DNA from: Stentor coeruleus
Taxonomy: Eukaryota; Ciliophora; Heterotrichea; Heterotrichida; Stentoridae
Assembly (NCBI GenBank): GCA_001970955.1
Contig: MPUH01000103.1
Location: 1 to 64,000, forward strand
Direction of reading: 5' to 3'
Length of the DNA: 64,000 nucleotides
Each line of letters begins with the position of its first letter. Within the stretch, counting starts at the first letter, position 1. The position numbers and the translations under genes are program-made. Of the stretch, positions 62,668-64,000 are shown piece after piece. The notes below the pieces were generated by a model. The model was given only the letters and a program-made list of their open reading frames with translations. It searched no databases and was not told where the DNA came from.

Positions 62668-62931
62668 ATGGATGTCCTTTACAAGCCCCCAATGGACTAT
62701 GAGATTGAATGTAAGATGCTTGAAAAGAATTACGTCACTTGCTTACATGAGAAATCTATACACGACGTTAATGTGCCAATGAACTGCCGTGTAGAAAGGG
62801 TATTAACTATTTAGATCCTCTGGTTCATGACTGACTGCCCAACTCGCTTCACTAAATTCACCACTTCAAGCGGGATCAAACAGGCTCATGAAAAATGGCA
62901 CTCAGGAGTTTATGAAGGAAGTGATTATTAA
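62668..62931 (+). CDS. Small cysteine-motif protein, 82 aa (1 intron)
   Basis: Exons 62668-62799 and 62815-62931. The joined protein is MDVLYKPPMDYEIECKMLEK followed by two spaced Cys pairs: C-x9-C (ECKMLEKNYVTC) and C-x11-C (NCRVERILWFMTDC). That is close to the twin-CX9C/CX10C helical hairpins of mitochondrial intermembrane-space proteins such as COX6B, so a CHCH-like respiratory-chain subunit is plausible. Codons are richer in C and G than the neighbours, suggesting high expression. The frame is open upstream, but the first usable ATG is at 62668. An alternative is an unrelated small secreted or zinc-binding protein. Confidence 0.72.
62800..62814 (+). other. 15-nt intron in the 82-aa gene
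   Basis: GTATTAACTATTTAG, phase 0; removes an in-frame TAG and joins GTA GAA AGG to ATC CTC TGG. Confidence 0.85.
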
Positions 62932-63819
62932 CTAAGTTCTTACTAGTTATAAGTGTTTGTTCAAATCCTAAGAAGCTTTTTTCCTTTGTTGGAAAGTTTG
63001 TTGTATGAAAAACTTCGATGAAAACTAGTTTTTTAATGAGACTCCAGTGAGGATTTGAGTTTATTGTGAGATTTAAGATGCTTTTGATGTGCTTTTTTTA
63101 GTTTTTTCTTGTTGATAATTTTCTTATGGGCTTTGATTATATTTTCAATTATTTGTGATAAGATTCTTTAATATTCAATAGAACACTCATACACACTCCT
63201 ATTAAATAATATGAGATTATTAACTTAAAGCATCTCTAATTCATATTAACCTCAATCATCCCAACTAAAATATCACTTTTGATATATCAACATCTTATAA
63301 GACTATATGATAAGTCCTGAAAATCGACTGTAGGTTTTTTGAGCTGCTTTTAGAGAGTTTATCATTAGTCAAAGCATTTATAAAAATGCTTCTTTTCCTT
63401 CTTTCAGTACTTTGATTAATTCTCTTTCTATTATATTCTTGAGAAGCAAGCAATCTTGACTTCCCATGCAGTATAGGTGTTTCCTTTGCACAGTCTCTGA
63501 CACATAAAGTATAGGATAAGATTTAGGCTTATCTTTTATTTTATATATAGTAGCAAATTTATGTCTTGGAATATCTTCTTATAAAATATATAAAACATAT
63601 AATTTTGCAATCAAATCAAAAATATCATTTGCTTGTAAAAAATATTTTAGCGTCAGGTGTTGTGCTCACAGCCCTCTTCTTATGCAATTTAATAGAAAAA
63701 CCATTTTCAATTTGGCTCTTTATCGGACTTGAAGTGCCACTAACATGCAAATCATAAATTTCCGTTTTCAGTGTTTTTGCATAATGCCAATTTATACAAT
63801 TATATGTTTTTTTAATAAG
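62932..63819. other. Spacer with coding-like relics on the minus strand
   Basis: Directly after the methyltransferase stop the same frame stays open for about 64 codons (TYNCINWHYAKTLKTEIYDL...). A second frame at 63378-63578 reads YPILYVSETVQRKHLYCMGS, then QDCLLLKNIIERELIKVL. Neither has an ATG. They may be a decayed gene; no family was recognised. Confidence 0.35.
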
Positions 63820-64000
63820 CTAATACTTTGGAGTTAGTTCTAATATATACCTAGTGCTTGCTATATCATCTATTCTCAGTAAAGTTTGTGTGGAAAAGCC
63901 AAAATCTTCAGCTGATTTAGCGAAGAGTTCTACTCCACCTCCAACACCGAAGTAATAATTCTTACAGGCTACCAAGCAGCATCGAGCTTGACTTGTCCTT
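63820..64000 (-). CDS. METTL18-like histidine protein methyltransferase, C-terminal end (partial)
   Basis: The last 59 residues include YYFGVGGGVELFAKSAEDFG, then TQTLLRIDDIASTRYILELT, and end PKY. The YYFGVGGG block is typical of the METTL18/Hpm1 group of methyltransferases, which modify a ribosomal-protein histidine. The rest lies beyond the window, so the call rests on one motif. Confidence 0.55.
   Translation of the reverse strand, partial: RTSQARCCLVACKNYYFGVGGGVELFAKSAEDFGFSTQTLLRIDDIASTRYILELTPKY

Noticed and set aside
63566-63757. 63-aa plus-strand ORF
   Set aside because: The minus strand in the same place is more protein-like; this frame looks like its shadow.

Overview
The window looks like AT-rich nuclear DNA of a heterotrich ciliate, most likely Stentor or a close relative. 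This is inferred from the sequence alone. The evidence is: long ORFs under the standard code; short, mostly intron-poor genes on both strands; six introns that are all exactly 15 nt long; and a ciliate-type gene set (four-repeat Ca channel, WD40-ion channel fusion, MORN proteins, kinesin-13, giant coiled coils, expanded gene families). All 32 complete or 3'-complete protein genes end in TAA or TAG. None ends in TGA, and TGA is absent inside the genes as well.

Layout. 1-2.4 kb: two minus-strand B-box/Kelch paralogs, the first cut by the window edge. 2.7-12.5 kb: a basic coiled-coil protein, a 1546-aa coiled coil and a WD40-TRP-like channel. 12.5-16.6 kb: a gene-poor AT-rich stretch around one 172-aa basic ORF. 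16.6-23.1 kb: an 1806-aa voltage-gated Ca channel and a MORN protein. 23.7-28.6 kb: a small ORF, a SERINC protein (one intron), a beta-helix protein and, 12 bp from its start, a divergent sugar transporter (three introns). 28.7-33.7 kb: a graveyard with a piggyBac fossil, a third Kelch paralog, a pogo/Tigger fossil and a broken front-end desaturase. 33.8-45.7 kb: calpain, small proteins, a FYVE protein, a one-TM protein, importin beta, a CFAP57-like relic, HSP60 and a prenylation-signal zinc-finger coiled coil. 45.7-53.8 kb: a Kelch fragment, two small ORFs, a fourth Kelch paralog interrupted by an N-marked 99-bp repeat, a second CaaX protein and an anoctamin. 54-64 kb: an AGC kinase, BRCC36 (one intron), TMEM209, kinesin-13, RPL13A, an 82-aa cysteine-motif protein (one intron) and the 3' end of a METTL18-like methyltransferase.

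How the genes fit together. Three membrane proteins (Cav, WD40-TRP-like, anoctamin) plus calpain point to calcium-controlled excitability and contraction. Kinesin-13, the large coiled coils and the CFAP57 relic belong to the cilium and cortex. HSP60, importin beta, RPL13A, BRCC36 and TMEM209 are housekeeping genes. There is no operon structure. Intergenic DNA shows a strand skew, C-rich and G-poor before genes and G-rich and C-poor after them, which marks gene orientation well.

No rRNA, tRNA, CRISPR array or intact mobile element was found. Similarity calls come from recognising family motifs by eye; no database search was run.
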